Below, piece by piece: positions 24,369-34,515 of a stretch of DNA of 64,000 nt (its first letter is position 1; each line of letters opens with the position of its first letter). The DNA lies in the NCBI GenBank assembly GCA_030737835.1, contig CM060849.1, forward strand, positions 24,188,855 to 24,252,854, in the 5' to 3' direction. The DNA is from Acorus gramineus (taxonomy: Eukaryota; Streptophyta; Magnoliopsida; Acorales; Acoraceae). The notes beneath the pieces were generated by a model. The model ran no database searches. It was not told the DNA's origin and worked only from the letters and a program-made list of their open reading frames with translations. The position numbers and the translations under genes were made by a program.

Positions 24369-27151
24369 ATGCTCTCTCCCCTCTCACTCACCTTCCTCTC
24401 CATCCTCCTCATCCTCGTCGCCTCGAGATTCGCGCACTCCCTGATCTGGGTCCCGAGGTCCATCGAGCGCCGCCTCCGCCGCCAGGGCGTCCGCGGCCCC
24501 TCGCGCAGCCTGATATCCGGAAACGCAGGCGACATCCGGAGGTTGATCGCCGGCGCCAACAAAGCCGAGGCGATCCACGGCGGCTTCGAGCACGGCGGCG
24601 TTGTGGGGCGGGTCTTGCCCCACTATGAGCTCTGGTCGAGGCTTTACGGGAAGAGCTTTCTGTTCTGGTTCGGGTCGAAGCCGCGGTTGGTGGTGACGGA
24701 GCCGGAGCTGATAAAGGAGGTGATGCTGGACCGGGCAGGGTCGTTCGAGCGGGTCAGGTTCAACCCGCTTTCGAAGCATCTCTTCGGGGAGGGGCTGGTG
24801 GGGTTGGATGGTGCAAAGTGGGTGCAGCATAGGAGGGTCATCAGCCCCGCTTTCAACATCGAACGCGTCAAGGTTCATTACGACACCCTTCTATTATTAT
24901 TATTATTTATTTATCTATCCTGGCTCCCATTTGAATAGAAATATGAGTTATTTTTAGATAAATAATTATTTTAGTTCAGACAAAGAGTAAGTCATTTTTT
25001 TTTACTGTTTTTTAATTTTTTTTATTTAAAAATATAATAATAAATTTTTTTATTATTCGATTGATTATAAATAAATCGTATAAAAAGTAAATAAAATATG
25101 AATATAAATTTACAAAAGAAAAAAATTGATTGGCATGTGAGCCCTCTATTAACGAGAGATGATAACATCTAATTTGACATGTGCGCTTCTTTATACCACT
25201 GAAATAAATTGTTTGAAATAAAAGCAATATCAACTTATTCTTATATATTCTGACATAACGGTAACCTCTTTTCCTTAAAAAAGAACAATTTTTTGTTCTT
25301 ATTCTCCCTTGTTCCTGTATTATGCGTCTCTATTATGTCATTGAAACGGGGTTTTTAGATCCGAAATAAAATGAAAAGTGAATAATTTTATAATAAATCC
25401 AGTAAATTTTTTCATCAAATTAATCTTTAACTATACACACAGAAAAAGAAAAGAAAACTAAAATTTCATGGTTGTGTATTGTATTCTCACGGTCAGAATT
25501 AGATTTGACTTTTGTTTTATGCACCTTTTGTTACATGTTGAAATAAAAGAAAAGGAGCTAAAAATAACTGTAGGTAGAATATTATCCCATATTACACATA
25601 ATTTGTTTAGCCAGAATAGCGTTACCTATGGGAAAAGTCATTTTTTGAAGAGTTCTTTAGTCAATTGTATAAGAAACTGTGTAAACTTTTATCAATGAAA
25701 GGAATGCACTGCGAATGAGAGGCCACATATATGGTGTTTTTTTATATTCTTCAATGTGGCAGCTAGTGATATTCAAGATAAAAGTGATTGTGGTTAAAAC
25801 AACTGTACCTTGTGTAAAATGCCACTAGAATGGATCAGTGATTACAGATTCTTGGGCTTTTTTAGGGGAAACGTGGAGTATTGAATATAATTTTCTTCTC
25901 ATTTTAAGGTTATTGTTTGACATACCATAATTGCATAATGAGATGGACAGGGTTGGGTGCCAGCAATTGTGACCAGTACTCTGAAGATGTTGGAGGGGTG
26001 GGGGAGAGGCAGTGAAGGTAGGGAATTCGAACTCGACGTGCACAAGGAGCTCCACAACTTCACCGCCGATGTCATCTCTCGGGTGGCCTTTGGGAGCTGC
26101 TTTGAAGAGGGGAAGCAAATTTTCCAAATGCAGGAGGAGCAGATGCACCTCGTCTCGATCGCCCTTAGAAGCATATACATTCCAGGATTCCGGTGAGTCC
26201 TCCTTTGAAGCAAAGTGAGTCATGTATTAGTCAATCTTCAGTTCAGAGTTCAGACTAACTAAAATTTAGTCTAATCTCTTATTGTTAAACAGATTCTTGC
26301 CCACCAAGAGAAACAGAAAGAGGTGGCAATTGGACAAAGAGATACGCAGGTTACTACGAAACCTGATCGAGGCTAATGGCAAAGCAAGCGAGAACTCAAA
26401 GAACCTCCTTGGATTGATGATTTCCGCAAACAAAAGCCAGGAAGACGAGAAGGACCGGATGACAATTGATGATATCATCGACGAGTGCAAGACATTCTAC
26501 TTTGCGGGGAAGGACACAACAGCCAACCTCCTGACATGGGCGCTTCTCCTCCTCGCGCTCCATCAAGACTGGCAGAGAAAGGCCCGTGAAGAGATTTTTC
26601 AAGTCTGTGGTAGCCACCATGAGCCACCCAATGCAGATCATCTGAGCAACCTCAAAATCGTGGGTTTGGTTTCCCTAACTCTGTTTAGTTGGAGCTCATC
26701 CATTTCAGAATGATATTTGATGAGCTTTTTTTAACAGTTGGGCATGATAATCAATGAAACGCTGCGACTGTACCCTCCGGCGGTGTTCTTGATGAGGCAG
26801 ACAACCAAGGATGTAAGGCTGGGTGGCCTTGAGATCCCTTCAGGCACACAACTCTACATGCCAACCATCTCCGTCCATCGCGACACTCAAATATGGGGTG
26901 AAGATGCACACCGGTTTGATCCTTCAAGGTTCATTGAGCAACGGATGCACCTGGCCTCGTTTTTCCCGTTCGGGCTCGGCCAGAGGATTTGCGTTGGCCA
27001 GAACTTAGCACTTGTCGAGGCGAAGATCGCGTTGGTGATGGTTCTCCAGAGGTTTTCTCTTGCTATCTCGCCATCCTATGCCCATGCGCCGATGCTGCTG
27101 CTCACACTACAACCTCAGTTTGGAGCTCAAATACTTTTGCATAAGATCTAG
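24369..27151 (+). CDS. cytochrome P450, CYP72 clan (CYP721A-like)
   Basis: Membrane-bound haem-thiolate monooxygenase of the endoplasmic reticulum. Exons 24369-24872, 25951-26192, 26293-26659 and 26738-27151 join to 508 codons, normal P450 length. An N-terminal hydrophobic anchor (residues 1-28) is followed by [18 protein letters not shown]. The I-helix oxygen-binding motif AGKDTT is at 320-325, the K-helix ExxR at Glu378-Arg381 (ETLR), the FDPSRF motif at 431-436, and the haem-binding loop [10 protein letters not shown] with the iron ligand Cys456. [29 protein letters not shown] and the ending LQPQFGAQI are what I recall for CYP721A; CYP734A (brassinosteroid inactivation) and CYP749A are the nearest alternatives. 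The substrate is unknown. The first ATG (24369) gives the anchor; intron 1 is long (1078 bp). All key residues are intact. Confidence 0.93.
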
Positions 27152-27582
27152 GCTTGAAAAATCTGGTGTACTATGATGCAATTGAGATCACCATTTGAAA
27201 GTGATTGAGCTTTTACTTCAGACTGCCATTTTTAAATTGATTTCTGTAGTGCTTTGCTATTCAGTATTAAAAAAAAGAAAGGGAAATGTTACACTCAAAT
27301 CTATTTTAGAGTCCAAAATGCAGAGCGCTGATTGATATTTGATGAGCTTTTTCACTGTCACATGTAGAAAATCCAACCAAAAGGGTCAGACAGCATCAAA
27401 AAGCATGGAGAACACACAGTTAGATACCTGCCATTGAAATTTGAAAGAACTAAAACATCGCAGAATACATACTCGAAGTCGAGAAAAAAAACTTAAAAAC
27501 AGACTCACATCTACATCTACAGCATTTATTAGACTTCCACCCTGAACATACTCTGTTACAATAGATGGGAAACTCTCCTCAC
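27152..27582. other. convergent 3' intergenic between P450 and vicilin-like gene
   Basis: The two genes end 431 bp apart, tail to tail. The sequence should contain both 3' UTRs. No separate gene is seen. Confidence 0.5.
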
Positions 27583-30500
27583 TCAAACCTTCCACAAATT
27601 CCTTCTCCGACCACCGCCACCTCCTCTCTGACCCTCCTCCCATTCCTCCTCCCTCTCACGCTCTCCTTCCTCCCCTCCTCCTCCCTGTCCCCTCCACTCC
27701 TCTTCCCTCTGCCTTTGCTCCTCTTCTTCTCTCCTTGTCTCTTCTTCCTCCTCCTCCTGCCTTTGCGCTTCCTCTTCTCTCCTTTCCTCTTCTTCTTCTT
27801 CTTCTTCTTCTTCCCTTTGCCTCTCCCTCTGCCTTTGCTCCTCTTCTTTTTCCCTCTCCCTCTGCCTTCGCTTCTCTTCTTCTTGACTTCTTTCCTCCTC
27901 CTCTTCCCTCTCCCTCTCCCTCTGCCTTTGTTCTTCTTCTTCCTCCTCCCTCCGCCTTTGTTCTTCTTCTTCTTCTTCCTTTTCTTCCTTCTCCCTCTGC
28001 TGTTCTTCTTCATGTCTTCTAGCCTCCTCTTCCTCCTCCCTCTTCCTTTGCTCCTCCTCTTCTTCCTTCTCCCTCCTCCTTTGCTCCTCCTCTTCTTGTC
28101 TTCTTCCTTCCTCTTCTTCCCTTTCCCTCTGCTTTTGCTCCTCTTCCTCTCTTTTCCTCTGCTTCTCTTCTTCCTCTTCTTGCCTTCGCTTTTCTTCTTC
28201 TCTTCTTTTTGCCTCCTCCTCTTCCCTCTGCTCCTCCTCCTCCCTCCTCCTCTCCTCCTCAGCTTGCCTCTCCTTCTCTTCCTCCGCCTCCATCTGTTTC
28301 TCCGCCGACTCTGCACACGAGGCACACTCAAGTATGATAGACTCCTCCTGTGATGCCAAGAACTCCCTCACTGTCGTTGCGTTCGATGCACTGAACGACA
28401 TCGCCAATATATCAGGATCCATTGTCTGGAACACGGACCTCTTGCCAGCCAAGAACTGTGGACGGTTCTTCTTTGCCATGGTGCTGAAGCCCATGAACAC
28501 AAGCGAGTCGTCGTTGAATGACATTTGCGCCATTGGGAAGAACCTCGGGACGACGAACACGTCTCCCTCCTTGACCTTAAACCTCATATTCCTGCACTTT
28601 GGCAGCTCGATATCGCTGGACAAGGGGGGATTCTCACCGGGGCACACCACTTGCACCATGCCCTGACCATACATTACGATCGCGATCTCATTGGCTCTTG
28701 GATTCCAGTGTGGCCCCATCATGGACCCCTGTAAAAGTTTCATAACACAAGCAAAGAATTAGAAGTACTTCCAAGTAGTAGTACCACTTCTAACCTGGGT
28801 GAATGAGATGCTAGTTCACCTTGGTAAGGTTCACCATGAAAACACCAATGTTGGACCCCTTGAGTGCATGCAAGTCCTTGCCTGTCACAGCCAGGCTCCA
28901 GCCGTTACAGTTCTCGAAATCGGGCTTCCTGGAGAAGAGGTTGAATGTCTTTGCCTCCTTCTTCTTCTTGCTCTTGTTGGGATCCTCATCAGCTGCAAGC
29001 ACCCCGCGACGCCCGCCAATGAGCGCTTCCAAGATGTTCTTTTTCCAGTTCGGGTTGTCCACGCCGCCTCCCTCCTCTTCGGTCTCGTTCTTTTTCGGGT
29101 ATGGTACTATTGATGGAGGCGCTTCAACGGACTTGATTCGTTGAATGACTTCAGGGGAGACCTTAAAAAACAATGATGCTTCAATCAATAAAAGATTTTA
29201 ATTCGATTGAACCAGTTTCATTATCATTTTGCATAGTTCAGACTTAATAACTCTAAAGATTTAATGCATTTGAAACCAAATGATTTAACAATTAAGGAAT
29301 CCAAAACCACATAGCAAGTGCATTCTCACCCTGAAAGCCATCTGTAAAACCATATCATCGAATCCTCTAACCATGTCGGAAAGATTCGAATATGGGGTCA
29401 CAAAGGCCTCCTGCATCTGATCACCATAACCAAAATTCATTAAAAAAAATCATTATTAGTACGTGTGAACAATGCCACAGGACCATTGAGAGTGATATAT
29501 CTCAAGATTTGCATGTATATTACAGTTGGGTTTTCTTCGAATATGTCAGTGAAGAGTGCATGGATCCGAAGCCGAACACCGGCCGGGTCTGGATGGCTTC
29601 GCACGTAGAACACTGAGCCAGATTTGAGCCTGTAAACATCGCCACGCTCTACATCCATCTCATTCCTTTCTTTATCTCCAACCCAACTTACAGTCCCTCT
29701 TCCTGCATCACATTACATATCTTTTAGCAATTATAAGCAGTGTATTTTAGTCTTCATTTTAATGAACCAGAGAGACAAACCTTTTAAAAAATGAGTTATG
29801 CTATAATCAATTTTTTTCACAGTCCAAATACAGTATAATATACCTCATTTATCCCTTGTACTCATTATATCGAGATTTCTTCTCATTTATCTCTTCTACT
29901 CACTGTATCGAGGTGTGTGTAACTCATGAAAAATTATAAATGATATCATTCAATTAATTCAAGTATATATTTCATATTTTATAAAATTACATATCCCATT
30001 ACGTGCGGCCTCTCTGCAGTTTGCGATTTGAATTGTAAAATGTTTACGGGTTGAACTATAAAATGACCTGTCAAATTTATTTTCTTGCACATCACATGTA
30101 GATATATTTAAAACTTGCATGTGGCATGCACAAGTTTATCATTCAACAATTGATTTATTGTGAGAAAGAAAAACACCACACAAAAGTGAAAACCGAAACA
30201 TTGGTTTTAGGAGTACACATTGAGAAAATCGAGTTTCTGTAAGCAATCCTAATTAAATTGATTTCAAACGAAAGAAAAATATAAGTCACATTTATAAACA
30301 AAAGTTGCATAAGAAATTGAACATATATATATACCTGACTGCACATAGAAAACCATGTCTGTGTGGAGATGCAGAGGCAGAAGCAGAGAGTTGGGCTCCA
30401 AGGTGATGAACTCCAAGTGGTACAGCCCCCGGCGCCCAACATCGATATCGACGGCCGAGATCCTCCCGGACTCTGTGAAAGCGAGGGTCATCCTCTCCTC

Positions 30501-30629
30501 CTCGGTGAACAAGGGGCCAACAGGGTTGATGATGGACTGCCCATCATTCATGGCCAGCCCATGGAGGGTGAAATAAGAGAGACAGAACAAGGTGAAGAAG
30601 AGACATGAACACTGTGGCTTCCCAAACAT
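27583..30629 (-). CDS. vicilin-like cupin protein with long Glu/Arg-rich tail
   Basis: Seed-storage-type bicupin, similar in plan to Arabidopsis At2g18540. Minus-strand exons 30629-30335, 29702-29524, 29416-29330, 29161-28820 and 28728-27583 join to 682 codons. Residues 1-26 are a signal peptide (hydrophobic CLFFTLFCLSYFTLHGLA), implying the secretory route to vacuole or wall. Cupin 1 runs about 40-200 (LLPLHLHTDMVFYVQS, GDVYRLKSGSVFYVRS). Cupin 2 runs about 215-430 (GPHWNPRANEIAIVMYGQG, VKEGDVFVVPRFFP). From about 450 to the end is a low-complexity tail of Glu, Arg, Gln and Lys, probably a long charged helix. The last exon is one 1.1-kb block coding cupin 2 plus tail. Exon 3 has a tandem acceptor (29417 or 29411), so MetGln may be included or skipped. 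The plus-strand Leu/Pro/Phe frame opposite the tail is an antisense shadow. Confidence 0.92.
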
Positions 30630-30694
30630 CTCTTTTATCTCTCTCTCTCAATCAAAATCTGAACTACTTTTGGTGTGTTTGAGAGAGTAACTGT

Positions 30695-30770
30695 TATATT
30701 ATATAAGGGAGTCTCGAGAGGAGGACATGCAATACGTGGAGAGTGGACGTGCATGTCAAACACGTGGTAG
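30695..30770 (-). promoter_or_regulatory. seed-type promoter of the vicilin-like gene
   Basis: A TATA box (TATATAA on the minus strand, 30699-30705) lies 70-76 bp before the start codon. Within the next 65 bp upstream are two RY-type CATGCA motifs (30726-30731 on plus, 30750-30755 on minus), an ACGTGG ABRE-like core (30734-30739) and a perfect G-box CACGTG (30761-30766). RY sites bind ABI3/FUS3-type B3 factors, and G-box/ABRE sites bind bZIP factors. Together they are the usual mark of seed-maturation promoters. Function is inferred. Confidence 0.7.
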
Positions 30771-31080
30771 CCCAAGTCGTGAGAGCTGGTTGAGTCCTCC
30801 TCTCAACGAGTTCAAACCTCAGTGACATTTTTATTTTAATATTTTAAATTGTGGTGTATGTATTAGATGATGAACAAGACAAAATAGTGCAAGGAATGGT
30901 CCTCGAAAGTTCCGAGTTTGAGCACGTAGCGGCTCCAATTCTTTTTAGCACGTCACTGTATTCATAAATTTTGAATAAGTCAATAAACTTTTTTTTTTTT
31001 TTTCTTTGAAAGAAATAAAAAATTCAAATCCTAACAAATACCATTCTTAAAAAAAACCACACACTTTACTACCTCATGTA

Positions 31081-31889
31081 CAGAGGTGAAGTCAGGATTT
31101 TATATTGAGAGGGGCTTAGATGAACTAGAAATCTAATAAGCAATTTACATTTTATATGCCACATCAAGTTTGAAAAGTTGGGGTCTAAAAATCATTATTG
31201 ATGCGAAAATACAAAAATAAGCAAAAAAAAATTAAGCTTTTTTTATAAATATGTTATTGAAACTGTATTTACGACCTTTTAAAAAATATAAATCGTTTTT
31301 TATCCAATCTGAGTTGATATTTTCAGCAAAATAAAATTTCAATGTAAATAATCATAGAATCTATAAAAAAATCATCTTTTATCTTACTGTGAAGTGTTGT
31401 ATGAACAAATTTTATAACTGAGAAAAATATAATTGATCTCAATATATATAGGCTGGTAAAGATAAAAAAAAATCATTCTAACAAAGATTTAAAAATTTTA
31501 TAACCATATTTTTGTAAAAGAAATATGACAACCATGATAAAACTGGTAGTAAGGGGGAATTAATTCATTTCTAATCTTGTATTATTGTATAAAAAATGTG
31601 TATTTAACCATGTAATCGATAAAAATTGAGTTACATCTCTTCAATAAAAGGTAAGTGATAGCTGTCTATATATGTGGAGTAATGAGCAAATAATGACTGG
31701 ATTAATTAGCTTATACAAGGCAATAATCAACCGTGTACAAACTGATGTGATAAAGGATAATCAGCCATAATTAGAGGTAATTTTGATTGAATAATGGTGG
31801 GAATAATCATAGCCTAAATATAAAAAAATTTCAAAAAATTTGGGGAAGGGCCTCCAGTCCAGCCAAGCAGAGCTACAGCTCCGCCCCTG
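31081..31889. mobile_element. hAT-like non-autonomous element
   Basis: The left end CAGAGGTGAAGTCAGG and the right end (read inverted) CAGGGGCGGAGCTGTAG match at most of the first 12 positions, close to the CAGGGGCGGAGC ends common in plant hAT MITEs. Flanks are ctcatgta (31073-31080) and ctcctgta (31890-31897), an 8-bp duplication with one mismatch. The 809-bp interior has no transposase. Confidence 0.5.
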
Positions 31890-31899
31890 CTCCTGTACA

Positions 31900-32325
31900 T
31901 AGTTCTCCTCATCTACTAGAAGCAACAGGCAGAATTCTTGGTTACCAAACATTCTCATTATGTTTTTCATTTGAAATAACATAACATACTGCAAATGTGT
32001 AATTACCTGATCACATGAAAGACTAATTTTCCTATAGTGTACATTGGTACACTCAGTCCGTTTTCTAACCCAATCTGCACTCTGAGAATGGTCCCTCAGT
32101 TATCTATATATTGCGATAATGCAATGTACAATATGTTATCATACTTTATATTACATTATATTTTATTTTTTCAAACAAAAAAATATACTAATATATCTAA
32201 GTGTATTTTTACTTTTTATAAAAGCATGTATTTCAAATGAACAACTTTTTTTAATTGACCAATATGACATTTAGATGATTTGATGAGGATGAATATCAAT
32301 ACAAACGTAACACACATACATAAAT
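31900..32325. other. intergenic, AT-rich
   Basis: Contains phrases shared with the AT-rich MITE-like family near 21 kb (gcgataatgcaatgtac, ttttataaaagcatgt). No gene. Confidence 0.35.
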
Positions 32326-32326
32326 G

Positions 32327-33182
32327 GGCAATTTGCATAATAGCATAGCTGAAATGAATATTTGTAAAACTAGCACCCCTATATGAATATTAGCAAAAAA
32401 TAGCACTGGATCCAATCAATGAATTTTTTTATTTTTTTTATACTGGAGGCGCCCTATATACGGCGCCTTTGTTTTTTGTTTTCTTAAGGAGGCACTGTAT
32501 ATTATATGGCGCCTCATTTATTTTAAGTTGTGATCATTTTTTTTTCTTTGATTAAAATCACATAAGAATGGAAGATTTGTTTGTGATTATCTTGAGAAAA
32601 TCATGGATTGTTTTTGTTTAAAATATATGCGGTTGAAAGAGAAAACCATGGAAGATTAAATCATAGAAGATTTTTAAGGATAGTGCTTTTAAAATTTTAA
32701 AACAAATCTTCCATAATCTTCTAATTTGTTTGTAATTGTCCTGAGAAAATAATGGACTGAATTATTTCTGTTTAAAATATATCCGGTTGAAAGAGAAAAT
32801 CAGATTAAATCATAGAAGATCTTTTAAGGACAATGTTTTTTAAAAATTTAATTGATAAAAATAAAAGAGAAACAAATCTTCCATAATCTTCTATTTTCTC
32901 AACCGTGAATATATATTAAAAAAAAAAAATCTGAGCCATTAAAATTTAATTAAACAGTTCATAAAAAAATTTCAACCATTAATATTTGATCACAACTTAA
33001 AACAAACTAAAAACAAAGGAGCACTTCTTTAAGAAAATAAAAAACAAAGGAGACGCAATATATATATGGAGCTTCCAGTGTTAAAAAAAAAAACGGTTAC
33101 CAGTGCTACTTTTTACAATTATTCTATATTCGATGCTATTTTTGCTAATATTTAATTTCTTGGAGCTATATTTGCTAATTAC
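32327..33182. mobile_element. foldback element 1 with GGCGCC-containing arms
   Basis: The ends are inverted: the left (32327-32440) reads ggcaatttgcataatagcat, then attagcaaaaaatagcactgg and ctggaggcgcc. The right (33040-33182) holds gcttccagtgtt, then gtgctactttttac and gatgctatttttgctaat, ending gctaattacc. Inside the arms sits a second inverted pair around ttttaagttgtgatca and tgatcacaacttaaaa. No coding frame. The class is uncertain. Confidence 0.55.
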
Positions 33183-33184
33183 CA

Positions 33185-33905
33185 ATTAGTAAAAATAGCA
33201 TCGTTTAAACCAATATTAGCAAAAATAGCATTGGATTGGGAATATTTGTAAAAACTAGCACTGGTCAACGTTGACTTTTTTTTTTTTTACATTGGAGGCG
33301 CCATATATATACATGGCGCTTCTAGTGATTTTGTGTTTTAAAAAGAGACGCTATATATATACTACGCCTCGTTTGTTTTTTTGTTAAGATCACTACTTCT
33401 TCTTATTTGATTAAATATTAATGACTAAGATTCTTTTATCAACTATTTAATTAAATTTTAATGGCTGAAATTTCTTTGTTACGAGAGAAAATCATAGAAA
33501 TTTTGTTTCTATTAATCTATTAAAATTTTTAATTAAATTTGAGTGACTAAAAAAATAACATCTTCCATATATTTCTCGACCAAATCAAAAGCCCTATCCT
33601 TAAAAAATTTCCATGATTTTCTCCTTCAATCTGAGTCATTAAATTTAATCAAATAAATAAATGTTCCATGATTATCTCTATCAACTAGATATATTGAAAT
33701 TTAATTAAATAGTTGAAAAAAAAATCTCAGCCATTAATATTTAATTAAAAGAGAAAAAGTAATGATCTTAAAAAAAAAAAAAAAAAAACAAAAGAGACAC
33801 TTTAAAACGCAAATTCAGTGGAGGCGCCATATATGCCTCAGTGTAAAAAAAAAATTGATTAGCGTTACCGATGTTAGTTTTTACAAATATTGTGTGATAT
33901 TCACA
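33185..33905. mobile_element. foldback element 2 with GGCGCC-containing arms
   Basis: A second, diverged member directly abuts the first. The left arm shows attagcaaaaatagcattgg, attggaggcgccatatat and catggcgcttc. The right arm (33815-33900) shows agtggaggcgccatatat and gatgttagtttttac. The centre carries inverted halves with variants of atttaattaaat and cttaaaaaa. Its right edge is degenerate. Confidence 0.5.
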
Positions 33906-34401
33906 TAGTGAAGTATGCATAGTCTACATGGAATATTTCTCGATTATTCAATTCTTTGGGGGCATCCCAAAGGGAGTCTAACACATGAGAATTTTAATTA
34001 ATCATTAAATATCTAAGTAAAAAATTAAGTCATTTTCTTATGATCTGTTTGGATAATTGTTTAGGGTGTATTTATGACGTGGATAATGCTGAATTTCAAT
34101 ATAAGATTGAAACGTTAAAATTCTTAAAATCTTATATTTCAAACACAATTTTTGAAATGTTCAACCCCAAGATGTTTTAACTCATAAAAAAAAAATAGTG
34201 GTTTCATATATTAAATGTTAAAAATAAATTTAGATGTGAATTTAAAAAATCTATCTAAATTTATATCTCAAAATATAATATGATATGAATAAATCTCTCT
34301 TCCCAACGCACCACGTAAAAAACGCTGTAAACACGTCAACGGATTACGTGTCAGCCCCTCACGCGTCCTCTTCACGCGAATATTAACTTACCAAAAAGAA
34401 A

Positions 34402-34428
34402 ATGGGTCTCCTTTCAAACAGGGTCTGA
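34402..34428 (+). promoter_or_regulatory. upstream ORF made from a duplicate of LRAT-gene exon 1
   Basis: ATG at 34402 opens a frame of eight codons (MGLLSNRV) closed by TGA. Its first 21 bases are identical to the true first coding exon at 34516-34536, 114 bp downstream. If transcribed in the leader, it is an upstream ORF ahead of the main start. The copy lacks a donor in the right phase to replace exon 1. Confidence 0.55.
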
Positions 34429-34515
34429 TTTCCTCCAAAAGAAAGCTCCCACATCTCCCTCACAACATTGCCTCCCCTTTCGACCCACAGCGGTGGAATT
34501 GGAGGAAATACGAAG

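Noticed and set aside
27565..28353. Long plus-strand frame rich in Leu, Pro and Phe
   Set aside because: It is the exact antisense of the Glu/Arg tail of the vicilin-like gene; the minus-strand frame continues two cupin domains.
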